From positions 18,424 through 82,423 of the forward strand of contig NZ_CAXUSG020000018.1 of NCBI RefSeq assembly GCF_964253915.1: 64,000 nucleotides of DNA, in the 5' to 3' direction. Under the pieces are notes generated by a model that did not search any database, was not told the origin of the DNA, and was given only the letters and a program-made list of their open reading frames with translations. Made by a program: the position numbers and the translations under genes. The first letter of the stretch is position 1; each line of letters opens with the position of its first letter. The DNA is from Metarhizobium sp964253915. GTDB taxonomy: Bacteria; Pseudomonadota; Alphaproteobacteria; Rhizobiales; Rhizobiaceae. Below are positions 33,411 to 42,448 of the stretch, piece after piece.

Positions 33411-34346
33411 TTACGCGCCGCCGTCGAACTTCATGACCGGAATACCAAGCTTGCGGGCCTTGTCCGCGAGGTTCTCCTGAATACCCGTACCGGCAAAGAC
33501 CATGACGCCCACGGGCAGGACGTTGAGCATGGCGTCGTTGCGCTTGAATGGCGCAGCCTTCGCATGCTTCGTCCAGTCGGGCTTGAAGGCAACCTGCGGA
33601 ACTTTGCGATTGTCGGCCCATTTTGCCGCGATCAGCTCGGCGCCCTTCGGTGATCCCCCGTGCAGCAGCACCATATCGGGGTGCTTGGCGTGGACCTGAT
33701 CGAGCTTGACCCAAATCATGCGGTGATCGTTGAAGTCGAGACCGCCCGTGAAGGCGACCTTGGGACCGGCTGGCAGCATCACCTCGGTTTCAGCCCGGCG
33801 CTTGGCGGCGAGGAAGTCCCGGCTGTCGATCATTGCTGAGGTCAGGTTGCGATGGTTGACCATCGATCCGGAGCGCGGCCGCCAGGCCGATCCGGTGTGG
33901 CGCTCGAATTGCTCGGCGGCGACGTCGCGGAAGAGTTCCATGCTGTTGCGCCGCTCAAGGAAGGTCTGCCCCTCTGCCGTCAAGCGCTCCAGCTCGACCG
34001 ATTTCACCTCCGAGCCGTCCTGTTCCCTCTGGCCGCGACGTTGTGCCTGCTCGTTATCGTCGAGTTCGCGTTCGATCCGGGCGGTGGCGCGGTGGAAGAG
34101 ATTGACGGTCGACCAGAGAAGCTCGTCAAGGTCGGGTTCGAGGCGGGTGTCGCCGAGGGTGACGATCAGGGCGTCGAAGATGTCGGCGACGGCGCCGGCG
34201 ACGGCATTGCCTTCGGGAAGCGGCCTTGGGTCGGGTTCATCCTGAAACGGACGGTAGCCGTAGAGTTGGAGTTCGGTGAGGATGTGATCGGTAGGGGATG
34301 AGGTGTGCGGCGGCTCGAAGCCTGCGTCATCGTAGTCGGTCATCAT
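33411..34346 (-). CDS. DUF2493 domain protein
   Basis: A 311-residue protein. The C-terminal domain (about residues 195-311) is DUF2493, a Rossmann-like SLOG-related fold. It has PKVAFTGGLDFNDHRMIWVKLDQVHAKHPDMVLLHGGSPKGAELIAAKWADNR, then QVAFKPDWTKHAKAAPFKRNDAML, VFAGTGIQENLADKAR and IPVMKFD. The N-terminal half is helical and acidic. SLOG-like proteins bind nucleotide-derived ligands. In ICEs this gene is a steady companion of the toprim and strawberry-notch genes. Start MMTDYDD at 34346 is preferred to an upstream in-frame start. Confidence 0.9.
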   Translation of the reverse strand: MMTDYDDAGFEPPHTSSPTDHILTELQLYGYRPFQDEPDPRPLPEGNAVAGAVADIFDALIVTLGDTRLEPDLDELLWSTVNLFHRATARIERELDDNEQAQRRGQREQDGSEVKSVELERLTAEGQTFLERRNSMELFRDVAAEQFERHTGSAWRPRSGSMVNHRNLTSAMIDSRDFLAAKRRAETEVMLPAGPKVAFTGGLDFNDHRMIWVKLDQVHAKHPDMVLLHGGSPKGAELIAAKWADNRKVPQVAFKPDWTKHAKAAPFKRNDAMLNVLPVGVMVFAGTGIQENLADKARKLGIPVMKFDGGA

Positions 34347-34460
34347 GGTGTTCGCCCTTGTCGGATCGACCGCGCCCATCGCGGCCTTCGTGGCGACGAA
34401 AGCCGTCGAGCGGGCCGGACTGGCACCCGGAGCGCAGCGATGGGCCTGATGGCAAAGTCA

Positions 34461-34514
34461 GGCTATTTTGCTTCGCGCTGCAAAGGCGGGCTTGCCCGCC
34501 GGCGGAAAATAGCC
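34461..34514 (-). promoter_or_regulatory. long nested hairpin in the DUF2493 leader
   Basis: An outer inverted repeat GGCTATTTT (34461-34469) and AAAATAGCC (34506-34514) encloses a perfect inner stem GGCGGGC-TT-GCCCGCC (34485-34500). It lies about 115 bp before the DUF2493 start, between the toprim gene and DUF2493. It could be an attenuator, mRNA stabiliser or protein site. The surrounding 324 bp hold no gene. Confidence 0.5.
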
Positions 34515-34670
34515 GGGCGCCGCCATTGCCTTTCCGGCCCGTTTGACGGCCGATCGCCCTCTCAGAAGGCCGTGGGCTGCGGCTCTTGCGACCATTGAGC
34601 GGACATCCTGACCGGATACGGCAGGTTTCGGGCGGCCGTAGGCCTTAACCCCGGCACCACCGACGCGTTC

Positions 34671-35708
34671 TCACGCTGCCAGAAAACGGTCGACGTCTTC
34701 AGGCGCGACCTGAACTCGCAAGGCCGCGCGCAGAGCATCGATGCCGAGCTGGCGCAAATCCTCATTGAAGTCTCCGAGCATTGATGACAGGACAACCGCC
34801 TCGATCCCGACGCTTCTCGCCCGTTCGACCAGGCTGTCTCGCGCGCCATCGCCTGCCGGATCGGAATCGCGCACGATATAGAGCCTCCGCAGCGTCGTGG
34901 GGAACAGGATGGCGGCAAGGTGAGCGGCAGAGAGCGCCGCCAACATCGGCATATTGGGAAGACCTGAGCGTGCCGATAGCACGGTTTCGATCCCTTCGCC
35001 GGCCGCCAGGACGTCCTGCGCCATACCGAAGCGGACGCCGTGCCCCAAGAGATTGCCCATCGCCCGCCGAGGTGTTTCGACAGGGGCTTTCTCGCTGCCA
35101 TCGGGCAGGAGCCAGGTGCGATGCGCGCCGGTCTGGATGCCGCCAAGGTCGGTGACGGCAGCGATCATCGCGGGCCATGTCTCGGTCGGTCCGCCGCCTT
35201 CGGGCCGATAGTAGCAGCGGGGGTGGAAGCGGAGGCTTCCGGTATCGTGCAAAGCCGTAATCGCACGTTTCCGTAAGTGCGTTTCCACGACTGTCCGGGA
35301 AATCGGCTGTGCCATCGCAAACAGACGCCGTGCTGCTTCCGGCGATCCGGTCGGTGCCGTCCCCGAACGGGGTTTGGGAGCGGGATCAGGCTCGTGCCTT
35401 GGCAGGCTAAGGAAGGAACGGGCTTCTTCGGCAACGTCCTTGAAGTCGACGAGGCCGCAGCTCTCACGGATGATGTCGAGCAGATCGCCATGTTCGCCGG
35501 TTGCGGCGTCAGTGTATTTGCCCGCGGCACCCTTGCCCGATTCCGGACCGGTCAGTCGCACGAACATCGAACGGCCCGGACTGTTCTGCGCATTGCCGAC
35601 CACCCAGTATCGCCCGGCGCGATGGCCGTTCGACAGATAGTGTTTGCACACCGCCTCGGCCTCTCGGCCGAGGCGGTGTGCAAGTTCGGAGGCGTCATGG
35701 CGAGCCAT
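34671..35708 (-). CDS. toprim domain protein (primase-like)
   Basis: A 345-residue protein with a DUF7146-like N-terminal region (MARHDASELAHRLGREAEAVCKHYLSNGHR) and a C-terminal toprim domain. The toprim part shows the catalytic acidic pattern: LAAGEGIETVLSARSG (Glu) and LRRLYIVRDSDPAGDGARD (DxD motif). Such proteins resemble phage and plasmid primases or topoisomerase-primases. The strawberry-notch stop is immediately upstream, so they are co-transcribed. A role in processing or copying the transferred DNA is plausible but inferred. Confidence 0.92.
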   Translation of the reverse strand: MARHDASELAHRLGREAEAVCKHYLSNGHRAGRYWVVGNAQNSPGRSMFVRLTGPESGKGAAGKYTDAATGEHGDLLDIIRESCGLVDFKDVAEEARSFLSLPRHEPDPAPKPRSGTAPTGSPEAARRLFAMAQPISRTVVETHLRKRAITALHDTGSLRFHPRCYYRPEGGGPTETWPAMIAAVTDLGGIQTGAHRTWLLPDGSEKAPVETPRRAMGNLLGHGVRFGMAQDVLAAGEGIETVLSARSGLPNMPMLAALSAAHLAAILFPTTLRRLYIVRDSDPAGDGARDSLVERARSVGIEAVVLSSMLGDFNEDLRQLGIDALRAALRVQVAPEDVDRFLAA

Positions 35709-38700
35709 CTATGCGGCCTCCCGTTCGCCGATGCGCTGAACGGGATAGCGTTCCAGCACCTTGGCGAGGATGGCCGGGCCGGATGCATCTGTGGGGATGA
35801 ACATCCGCAGCTTCCACGAGATGATCTCGTGGAACAGCCCATAGGCGTGAAGTCGGTCGCGCATGACGTCGGTGAAGCCCGACAGTTCGATGCGGTTGGC
35901 GCCCATGACGCGGCTGCGCCGAAGCTGAAGCCCCTCGGTGAGATCTAGGATGGTCTTGCCGTCCACCAGCGCCACGAAGGCGTCGTCCGGCGTCAGTGTC
36001 GATGTACCGGTGGCCATGGCACCCGCGACCCAGGCGGGCGAGACGCGGCGGCCGACGATGCGCTCACCGTCATCGGTCTGGAGCCGGTACACCCGCGTCG
36101 AGTCATTCGGCAGGCGCTTCCAGATCGGCAGCAGGAGGCCGCTGACGACGTGGATGGTGCTGTCGACGAACTCAGGAACCTCCGCGATCTCGGCGTTCCA
36201 GGCCGATGCGAACACGGTCTGGTCTACCTCGATCCAATGGGTCTCGCCCATCATCTTGACCGGAATGTTATGCGCCTCCATCGGCCGGATCAGCCGGACG
36301 CGCCGTTCAATCTCGCCGTCGTCCAGCATGACGCTGGTGGTCGGGATCTGGACGGCGGCGCGGCCCGACCGTTCATTGATCAGCAGCTTCGCCCGAGGAT
36401 CGGCAGCCAGGTCGAGCGCCTCGGTGAGCGTGACCGGACGGTTGCGCTCGCGCTGCGTGATGGTGAGCAAGCGGGCCTCGGCGCCGGTGCCGGGATGGAC
36501 ATGGATGGTCTGGCGGTCGGTGACGACGAAGCTTTCCGCCCGCAGCGTTTCCAGCCCGACATCATAGCTGCCGGACGCGATGGCACCCTCGATCTTGGCG
36601 TTCAGCAATTGCTCGAAGGCCGTGAACAGGACGCCCTGCAGGTCGATGGTCAGCGCCAGCAGGCGGTTGAGGAAGGTGGTGATTGGCGGCAGCTCGTCCT
36701 TGATGCCGGTGTCGTCCATCAGCTTGAGGCCGGTGGCGTCCTCGAACATCTGGAGCGAGCAGCCTTCGACCTTGCCACGCACCAGCAGGAGATAGAGCTG
36801 GCGCAGAGCGTCGCGGGCATAATGCGATTCCAGATTGTCCTCGGGCCGGAACAGGCCCTGACCGCCGGTCTGGCGCTGGCCGCGCGTGATCGCGCCCAGC
36901 GTGTCGAGGCGGCGGGCGATCGTCGAGAGGAACCGCTTTTCCGCCTTCACGTCGGTCGAGATCGGCCGGAACAGTGGCGGTTGCGCCTGATTGGTCCGGT
37001 TGGTGCGGCCCAACCCCTGAATCGCGGCGTCGGCCTTCCAGCCGGGTTCGAGGAGATAATGGACACGCAGCCGCTGGTTCCTCGCGTTGAGATCGGCGTG
37101 GTAGCTTCGACCTGTGCCGCCCGCGTCCGAGAAGATCAGGATGTGTTTCTGGTCGTCCATGAAAGCGGCGGTTTCCGCCAGGTTGGCGGATGCGGCACGG
37201 TTCTCGACGGCGAGGCGATCGACACCGCCGGGGCTAGCCCTTCGGACGATCCGCCGCGAACGCCCCGTCACTTCGGCCACGATGTCGGTTCCGAAGCGCT
37301 GGACGATCTGGTCGAGCGCGCCCGGGACGGGAGGCAGGGAGGCCAGCTTCTCGATCAGCCGGTCGCGGCGGGCGACGGCTTCGCGGCTCTCGACGGGCTG
37401 GCCATCGCGAAAGACCGGACGCGACGACATATTGCCCTCGCTGTCGGTGAAGGGTTCGTAGAGCTGCACCGGGAAGGAATGGGCAAGGTAGTCCAGGACG
37501 TATTCCCTCGGAGTGATGTCCACGCGGACGTCGTTCCACTCCTCGGTCGGCAGCTCGGCCAGCCTGCGTTCCATCAGGGCCTCGCCCGTTGACACGATCT
37601 GGATCACGGCGGCATGGCCGTCCGCCAGATCGCGTTCGATCGAACGGATCAGCGTCGGCGTCTTCATGCTGGTGAGCAGATGGCCGAAGAACCGCTGCTT
37701 GGCGGATTCAAAGGCCGAGCGGGCGGCGGACTTGGCCTGCCGGTTCAGGGTGCCGGAACCGCTGTCGCCGCCGGTGATGTTGGCGGCCTGCATCGCGGCG
37801 TCGAGATTGTTATGGATGACGGCGAAGGCGCCAGCATAAGCGTCGTATATGCGGGTCTGTTCCGGCGTGAGCTGGTGCTCAACCAGCTCGTATTCGACGC
37901 CATCGTAGGAGAGCGAGCGGGCCGTGTAGAGACCGAGCGCCCGAAGATCGCGGGCGAGAACCTCCATGGCGGCAACGCCGCCTGCTTCGATGGCCTCGAC
38001 GAATTCCGCCCTAGTCGAGAACGGGAAGTCCTCGCCGCCCCAAAGGCCGAGCCGCTGGGCATAGGCGAGATTGTGGACGGTGGTCGCGCCGGTCGCGGAG
38101 ACATAGACGACGCGCGCGTTCGGCAGGGCGTGCTGGAGGCGAAGCCCGGCGCGACCCTGCTGCGACGCGGCGACATCACCACGTTCTACCTTGCCGCCTG
38201 CGGCGTTCTGCATGGCGTGGCTTTCGTCGAAAATGATCACTCCATCGAAGTCGGAGCCCAACCATTCGACGATTTGCCGGACGCGCGAAACCTTCTCCCC
38301 GCGCTCGTCGGAGCGTAGCGTGGCATAGGTCGTAAACAGGATGCCTTCCGGTAGCCGAATGTTCTTGCCCTGCGGGAAGCGTGACAAAGGCGTGACCAGC
38401 AGGCGCTCCATGCCGAGCGCCGACCAGTCTCGTTGCGCGTCTTCCAGGAGCTTGTCGGACTTGGAGATCCAGACGGCCTTGCGGCGGCCCTGCATCCAGT
38501 TGTCGAGGATGATCCCCGCCGATTGTCGACCTTTACCGGCGCCGGTGCCGTCGCCAAGCATAAAACCGCGACGGAAGCGCACGGCGTTTGCGGCATCTTC
38601 GGCTGCTGCGGAGACGAGATCGAAGGTCTCGTCCAGCGTCCATGATCCGGCGAGGAAGTCGGCATGGGCCTCGCCGGCATAGATGACGGTTTCGAGCTGG

Positions 38701-40061
38701 GCGTCGGACAGGATGCCATCGGCGGCGATGCTGGCCGGGAGGCGTGGACGATAGCTCGGCTTCGGCGGCGCGACGCTGGACATGGCCGCCGACTGCACCA
38801 GTTTGGTGGGATGGGCCTGAGATCCGGGAATACGGATTGCCTGCAATCCGTATTCTTCATAAATCGCATCGGTGATCCGGCCGTCCTCGGCAGCGGTCCA
38901 GTCGAGGGTCTCGTAGGCGAGTTCGACGCCTTCCGGTTCGGAGAGGCTGCGAGCGGGGCTGGAAGCGGCTGCGCGTGCCAGATAGCCGCGAACCGAGCGC
39001 GGTGCATCGGCGGTTGTGGCGGCAGGAACGGCGACGGAGGCATCAAACGGCAGGCGCGTGGGCACATGCTCCGCGATCCAGCCGATCAGTGTGGCGACAT
39101 CGGGCGCGATCCCCGGCGAAGCCGGAAACGCGGCCGGGTCGTCGGCGGGCAATTTGTCGATGACCGTCAGGCGCGTGTCGATGGTGGTGCCATGCTTGGC
39201 ATAGACGGAGCCGTCGATGGAGGCGGTGAACACCACGCGGCCGTGTTCCTGAAGCCGGATGAAGGCGTCGCGCCAGGCCGGCGTGTCGGGTGCGAAACTC
39301 GATCCGGTGATTGTCACCAGCCGCCCGCCGTCAGCCAGACGCGCCAGCGCCGAGGCGACGTGACGATAGGCGGCCTCTGCCATGCGGCCGGAGACATTGG
39401 CCATCACCGAGAATGGCGGGTTCATCAGCACGACGGTCGGAACGAGCGCGGGGTCGAGATGATCGTGGATCTGTGCCGCATCGAAACGGCTGAGAGCAAT
39501 GGCCGGAAAGAGGTGGGAGAGAAGGTCGGCGCGGGTGTCGGCCAGCTCGTTGAGGACGAGCGATCCGCCGGCGATCTCGGCCAGGATGGCGAGCAGGCCG
39601 GTGCCTGCGGAGGGTTCCAGAATGCGGTCGGAGGGCGTGATGGCGGCGGCCGTCGCTGCGATCAGTCCGAGCGGGATCGGCGTCGAGAACTGCTGGAAGG
39701 TCTGGCTTTCTTCCGAGCGGCGCGTGTGGGTGGGGAGAAGCCCGGCGATCTTCGTCAGCAGCGGCAGGCTGGCCGCCTGAGAACCGGCTTTGCGGAAAAG
39801 TGCCTTTCCGTATTTGCGCAAGAAGAGGACGATCGCGGCCTCACAGGCCTCATAGGCGGTCTTCCAGTTCCAGGCGCCGGTTGCGTCGGACGCGCCGAAG
39901 GCGGTTTCCATCGCGCCGCGCAGCGTGGCGGCGTCGACGCGCTGGCCGCGCTCGAGATAGGGGAGAAGGAGAAGCCCGGCCTGATGGATGGCGGAGCCGG
40001 TATCGACGGCAGGGATGATCGGGGCCGCCGGAAGCGGTGCGGCGACGGAAGCGTGGGTCAT
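35709..40061 (-). CDS. strawberry-notch family helicase/methylase fusion
   Basis: A 1450-residue protein, a hallmark of alphaproteobacterial ICEs. Residues about 120-300 are an N6-methyltransferase-like domain with LEPSAGTG (148-155) and NPPF (214-217). Residues about 430-800 are an SNF2/DEAD-like ATPase with the Walker A-like GDGTGAGKG (503-511) and DESH box (612-615). The strawberry-notch C-terminal helicase domain follows, with FSDAGGTGRSYHAD and QGLGRTNRTNQAQPP. It may protect or remodel incoming DNA; family members are sometimes linked to anti-restriction. MTHASV at 40061 is chosen as start. A GA-rich leader repeat lies 41 bp upstream. Confidence 0.93.
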   Translation of the reverse strand: MTHASVAAPLPAAPIIPAVDTGSAIHQAGLLLLPYLERGQRVDAATLRGAMETAFGASDATGAWNWKTAYEACEAAIVLFLRKYGKALFRKAGSQAASLPLLTKIAGLLPTHTRRSEESQTFQQFSTPIPLGLIAATAAAITPSDRILEPSAGTGLLAILAEIAGGSLVLNELADTRADLLSHLFPAIALSRFDAAQIHDHLDPALVPTVVLMNPPFSVMANVSGRMAEAAYRHVASALARLADGGRLVTITGSSFAPDTPAWRDAFIRLQEHGRVVFTASIDGSVYAKHGTTIDTRLTVIDKLPADDPAAFPASPGIAPDVATLIGWIAEHVPTRLPFDASVAVPAATTADAPRSVRGYLARAAASSPARSLSEPEGVELAYETLDWTAAEDGRITDAIYEEYGLQAIRIPGSQAHPTKLVQSAAMSSVAPPKPSYRPRLPASIAADGILSDAQLETVIYAGEAHADFLAGSWTLDETFDLVSAAAEDAANAVRFRRGFMLGDGTGAGKGRQSAGIILDNWMQGRRKAVWISKSDKLLEDAQRDWSALGMERLLVTPLSRFPQGKNIRLPEGILFTTYATLRSDERGEKVSRVRQIVEWLGSDFDGVIIFDESHAMQNAAGGKVERGDVAASQQGRAGLRLQHALPNARVVYVSATGATTVHNLAYAQRLGLWGGEDFPFSTRAEFVEAIEAGGVAAMEVLARDLRALGLYTARSLSYDGVEYELVEHQLTPEQTRIYDAYAGAFAVIHNNLDAAMQAANITGGDSGSGTLNRQAKSAARSAFESAKQRFFGHLLTSMKTPTLIRSIERDLADGHAAVIQIVSTGEALMERRLAELPTEEWNDVRVDITPREYVLDYLAHSFPVQLYEPFTDSEGNMSSRPVFRDGQPVESREAVARRDRLIEKLASLPPVPGALDQIVQRFGTDIVAEVTGRSRRIVRRASPGGVDRLAVENRAASANLAETAAFMDDQKHILIFSDAGGTGRSYHADLNARNQRLRVHYLLEPGWKADAAIQGLGRTNRTNQAQPPLFRPISTDVKAEKRFLSTIARRLDTLGAITRGQRQTGGQGLFRPEDNLESHYARDALRQLYLLLVRGKVEGCSLQMFEDATGLKLMDDTGIKDELPPITTFLNRLLALTIDLQGVLFTAFEQLLNAKIEGAIASGSYDVGLETLRAESFVVTDRQTIHVHPGTGAEARLLTITQRERNRPVTLTEALDLAADPRAKLLINERSGRAAVQIPTTSVMLDDGEIERRVRLIRPMEAHNIPVKMMGETHWIEVDQTVFASAWNAEIAEVPEFVDSTIHVVSGLLLPIWKRLPNDSTRVYRLQTDDGERIVGRRVSPAWVAGAMATGTSTLTPDDAFVALVDGKTILDLTEGLQLRRSRVMGANRIELSGFTDVMRDRLHAYGLFHEIISWKLRMFIPTDASGPAILAKVLERYPVQRIGEREAA

Positions 40062-40101
40062 GGGAGGAACCTCGGAGAGCGGGAACGGATCGAGCCGCGC
40101 A

Positions 40102-40155
40102 GCGCTCTCTCTCGACCGCACTGGCTCAAACCCGTCCCGGCCTTCCTCTTCCTCT
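40102..40155 (-). repeat. GA-rich leader repeat, copy A (before the strawberry-notch gene)
   Basis: On the minus strand, AGAGGAAGAGGA is followed by a GACGGGTTTGAG section and then GCGGTCGAGAGAGAGCGC, ending 41 bp before the start codon. Copy B, before klcA, shares the same blocks in the same order at almost the same distance. More divergent copies precede parB and two hypothetical genes. The element is seen directly; its function as promoter, operator or mRNA leader is unknown. Confidence 0.7.
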
Positions 40156-40180
40156 GAAAGGAACGGCCGTGGCCGACATG

Positions 40181-40211
40181 AAAAAAGCGCCCGGCCGTGA
40201 GGCGGGGCGCT
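40181..40211 (-). terminator. rho-independent terminator after klcA
   Basis: On the minus strand AGCGCCCCGCC pairs with GGCCGGGCGCT around TCAC (one mismatch), directly followed by TTTTTT. It starts 9 bp after the klcA stop and isolates klcA from the strawberry-notch unit. Confidence 0.9.
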
Positions 40212-40219
40212 CAGTATGC

Positions 40220-40642
40220 TCAGTCGATGGCCTGAAAAATTTCGGACGCCTCGGAATGATCCGCAGCATATGCATAGAGGCGGTCATACCCCTCGACCAG
40301 AAGATCGGATTGGTACTTGAACGAGAGATGGGAGAAGGTGAACAGCGTGGCGATGATGCCGGCTGCCTCGGCGGGGACTTCGCCCTCGTAGCCGTTCGTC
40401 TCACAGACGATCCGGTAGCGGGGCCTGGAGGTTGGCACAAGATAGAGGGGCATGCCCTCCTGTTCGTAGAAGTCCCAGAGACCCCCGCCGTAATCCTGCG
40501 GACTGAGCCAGCCCATGAGATTGTAGAGGGTGTTCTCTGCGATGATCAGGTGCCGAGTGCCGAACATCGTTGGGAGGAAGGTTTGACGGCGGCGCTCAGG
40601 GACGAGTGTAGCAAGGCGTACTGCGGTATCGGATAAGGACAT
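40220..40642 (-). CDS. ArdB/KlcA-type antirestriction protein
   Basis: A 140-residue protein of the ArdB/KlcA family, which relieves type I restriction of incoming DNA in vivo. Family pattern: a Val/Leu-rich start, LVPERRRQTFLPTMFG, the NTLYNLMGWLSPQDYGGGLWDFYE block (normally YxxxxxLSxxYxGGxWxxY), then MPLYLVPT and SHLSFKYQ. The gene is flanked by a leader repeat 44 bp upstream and a strong terminator downstream, so it is a single-gene unit. That fits early expression on entry into a new host. Confidence 0.85.
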   Translation of the reverse strand: MSLSDTAVRLATLVPERRRQTFLPTMFGTRHLIIAENTLYNLMGWLSPQDYGGGLWDFYEQEGMPLYLVPTSRPRYRIVCETNGYEGEVPAEAAGIIATLFTFSHLSFKYQSDLLVEGYDRLYAYAADHSEASEIFQAID

Positions 40643-40685
40643 GGGGTTGATGCCTCCAGAGAGTCGGAAGGGTAAAGTTCCGGCG

Positions 40686-40738
40686 GCGCTCTCTCTCGAC
40701 CGCACGGACTCGACCCCCTTCCAAAGTCCTCTTCCTCT
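40686..40738 (-). repeat. GA-rich leader repeat, copy B (before klcA)
   Basis: The closest relative of copy A. On the minus strand AGAGGAAGAGGA is followed by a GGGGGTCGAG section and CGTGCGGTCGAGAGAGAGCGC, ending 44 bp before the klcA start. The last 17 or so bases are identical to copy A. Confidence 0.7.
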
Positions 40739-40840
40739 TAAGGCTGTTGCCCTCACGCAGAAGCTTGGGTCAATTTTGGCCGCCCATTGCTGCCACTCGA
40801 ACTTGCTTGCTCAATGCGGTGGCTGTTGGCTGCCTACGCT

Positions 40841-42361
40841 TCAATGATGTCTGCTGGCGACCTTTCGGGACCCCGCAAGAAGAAAGAATACCAGCACCGC
40901 CAGCATTCCGATCAACACCGCGGCAGTCATCAGCAGTACCGAATGGGTCATTGAAAACGCAGCTTTCCCCGCCGCGATCACTTCGCTCCCCTGATCTGCC
41001 ACAAGCTGATGGGCCACCAAATAGCTGTCACCGATGGAGCGCGCGGCCTGTTGGGCTAGACCCTCCGGTATTTCCGAATGCAGTTCGAAGTTGCGCTCGT
41101 AAACGGCCGACATGAACACTCCGAACAGTGTGATCCCGAGGCCGGTACCAAGCTCATAGCCTGTGGCCTCCAGCGATCCCCCTGCGCCGGCCTTGCTGGC
41201 CTCGACAGATCCCATGATCGCGATTGAGGAAGACGTCAGACCGATACTTAGCGCCAGCCCCAGAATTGCCAGCAGTGCCGGCACGATCAGCCCCGGCGTG
41301 TGAAAATCCCTGACTGCGAGCCAGGCCAGCGCCAGTGCCGAGATCGCCATCGAAAGGCAGGCCACGGGTCTCAGCCCGAACCGGCCCGACAGCCAGCCCG
41401 CGAACGGCCCGCCCACCGCTGCGGCAGCCATAATCGGGATCATGAAGATCCCTGCCTGAAGCGGTGTCTTGTCGAGCACGTATTGCAGTTCTTGCGCCAA
41501 GGTCAGCTCGACCCCGGCCAACGCTCCGCTGGCAACCATCGCCATGACCATGCCCGCGACAATGAACGGGTGCGCGAATAGTGACAGATCCAGCATCGGT
41601 TGAGCCGTGCGCAGCTGCTTTTGGGCAAAGAGCACAAGCAGAACGACACCGAAGACCAGCACCAGCAGAGCCACCGCCGGCGGCTGCTTGGCACCGAACC
41701 CTGCCTTGATTGCATAGACTACCGAGATCATTCCGACGATCAGCAAGAGCGCTTGCCCGATTGCCCAGTGGCCAGGACTGGTTTCCTCACGCCGGGGTAA
41801 AAGGAACCAGCAGGCGGGGGCAACGACCAGCATCACCGGAATGTTGATGAGAAAAACCGAGCCCCACCAGAAGTGCTCCAGCAGTGCGCCACCGATCAGC
41901 GGACCCACCGCCGCGCCCGCGGCGCCGACTGTTCCCCAGAGGCCAAGGGCCAGACCGCGCTCAGACTCATCATCAAACGTGCGGCGGATGATGCCGAGCA
42001 CGCACGGCATGATCATCGAACCACCAAGCGCCAGCAGCATCCGCGCCGCGATCAACATGGGTGCATTCGGCGCGAAAGCCGCCAATGCCGAGGCAACACC
42101 AAAGATTGTAAGCCCGGTCAAGAGGATGCGGCGATTGCCAACCTTGTCTGCCAACGTCCCCATCGGAACCAGAAGCCCGGCCATCAGCAGCGGATAGATG
42201 TCGATGATCCACAGTACCTGGGTGCTGGAAGCACCCAGTGCTTGAGTCAGCGTTGGCACCGCGACATGAAGGATGGTCATGTCCAACGCCACTGGCAGAA
42301 AGGCTAGCATTACGGCCAGCAGCACCAGCCAGCGTTTCGGATCGGGTTGAAGGGCGGCCAT
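40841..42361 (-). CDS. MFS transporter, DHA2 (QacA/SmvA-type) drug efflux pump
   Basis: A 506-residue major facilitator protein with 14 predicted membrane segments, the DHA2 layout. Motifs: LDMTILHVAVPTL near residue 28 (motif D1), GTLADKVGNRRIL near 74 (motif A) and the WGTVGAAGAAVGPLIGG motif C near 145. The closest well-known group is SmvA/QacA, which exports quaternary ammonium compounds, biguanides and dyes. The divergent TetR gene and the palindrome between them fit an SmvA-SmvR type module. Substrate is inferred from the family only. Confidence 0.93.
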   Translation of the reverse strand: MAALQPDPKRWLVLLAVMLAFLPVALDMTILHVAVPTLTQALGASSTQVLWIIDIYPLLMAGLLVPMGTLADKVGNRRILLTGLTIFGVASALAAFAPNAPMLIAARMLLALGGSMIMPCVLGIIRRTFDDESERGLALGLWGTVGAAGAAVGPLIGGALLEHFWWGSVFLINIPVMLVVAPACWFLLPRREETSPGHWAIGQALLLIVGMISVVYAIKAGFGAKQPPAVALLVLVFGVVLLVLFAQKQLRTAQPMLDLSLFAHPFIVAGMVMAMVASGALAGVELTLAQELQYVLDKTPLQAGIFMIPIMAAAAVGGPFAGWLSGRFGLRPVACLSMAISALALAWLAVRDFHTPGLIVPALLAILGLALSIGLTSSSIAIMGSVEASKAGAGGSLEATGYELGTGLGITLFGVFMSAVYERNFELHSEIPEGLAQQAARSIGDSYLVAHQLVADQGSEVIAAGKAAFSMTHSVLLMTAAVLIGMLAVLVFFLLAGSRKVASRHH

Positions 42362-42400
42362 AGTCTATTCACCTAGAATTCTGTTGCAGGCTCCGATATA

Positions 42401-42417
42401 AATACATACGTATGGAT
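42401..42417. promoter_or_regulatory. operator palindrome between MFS pump and TetR gene
   Basis: CATACGTATG at 42405-42414 is a perfect 10-bp palindrome. The symmetry continues after one mismatched pair as AT-x-CATACGTATG-x-AT. It lies between the divergent starts at 42361 and 42449, so one bound TetR dimer could control both genes. Confidence 0.7.
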
Positions 42418-42448
42418 TTCAATAGGCGAGTGAGCAGGCAGAGGACCG

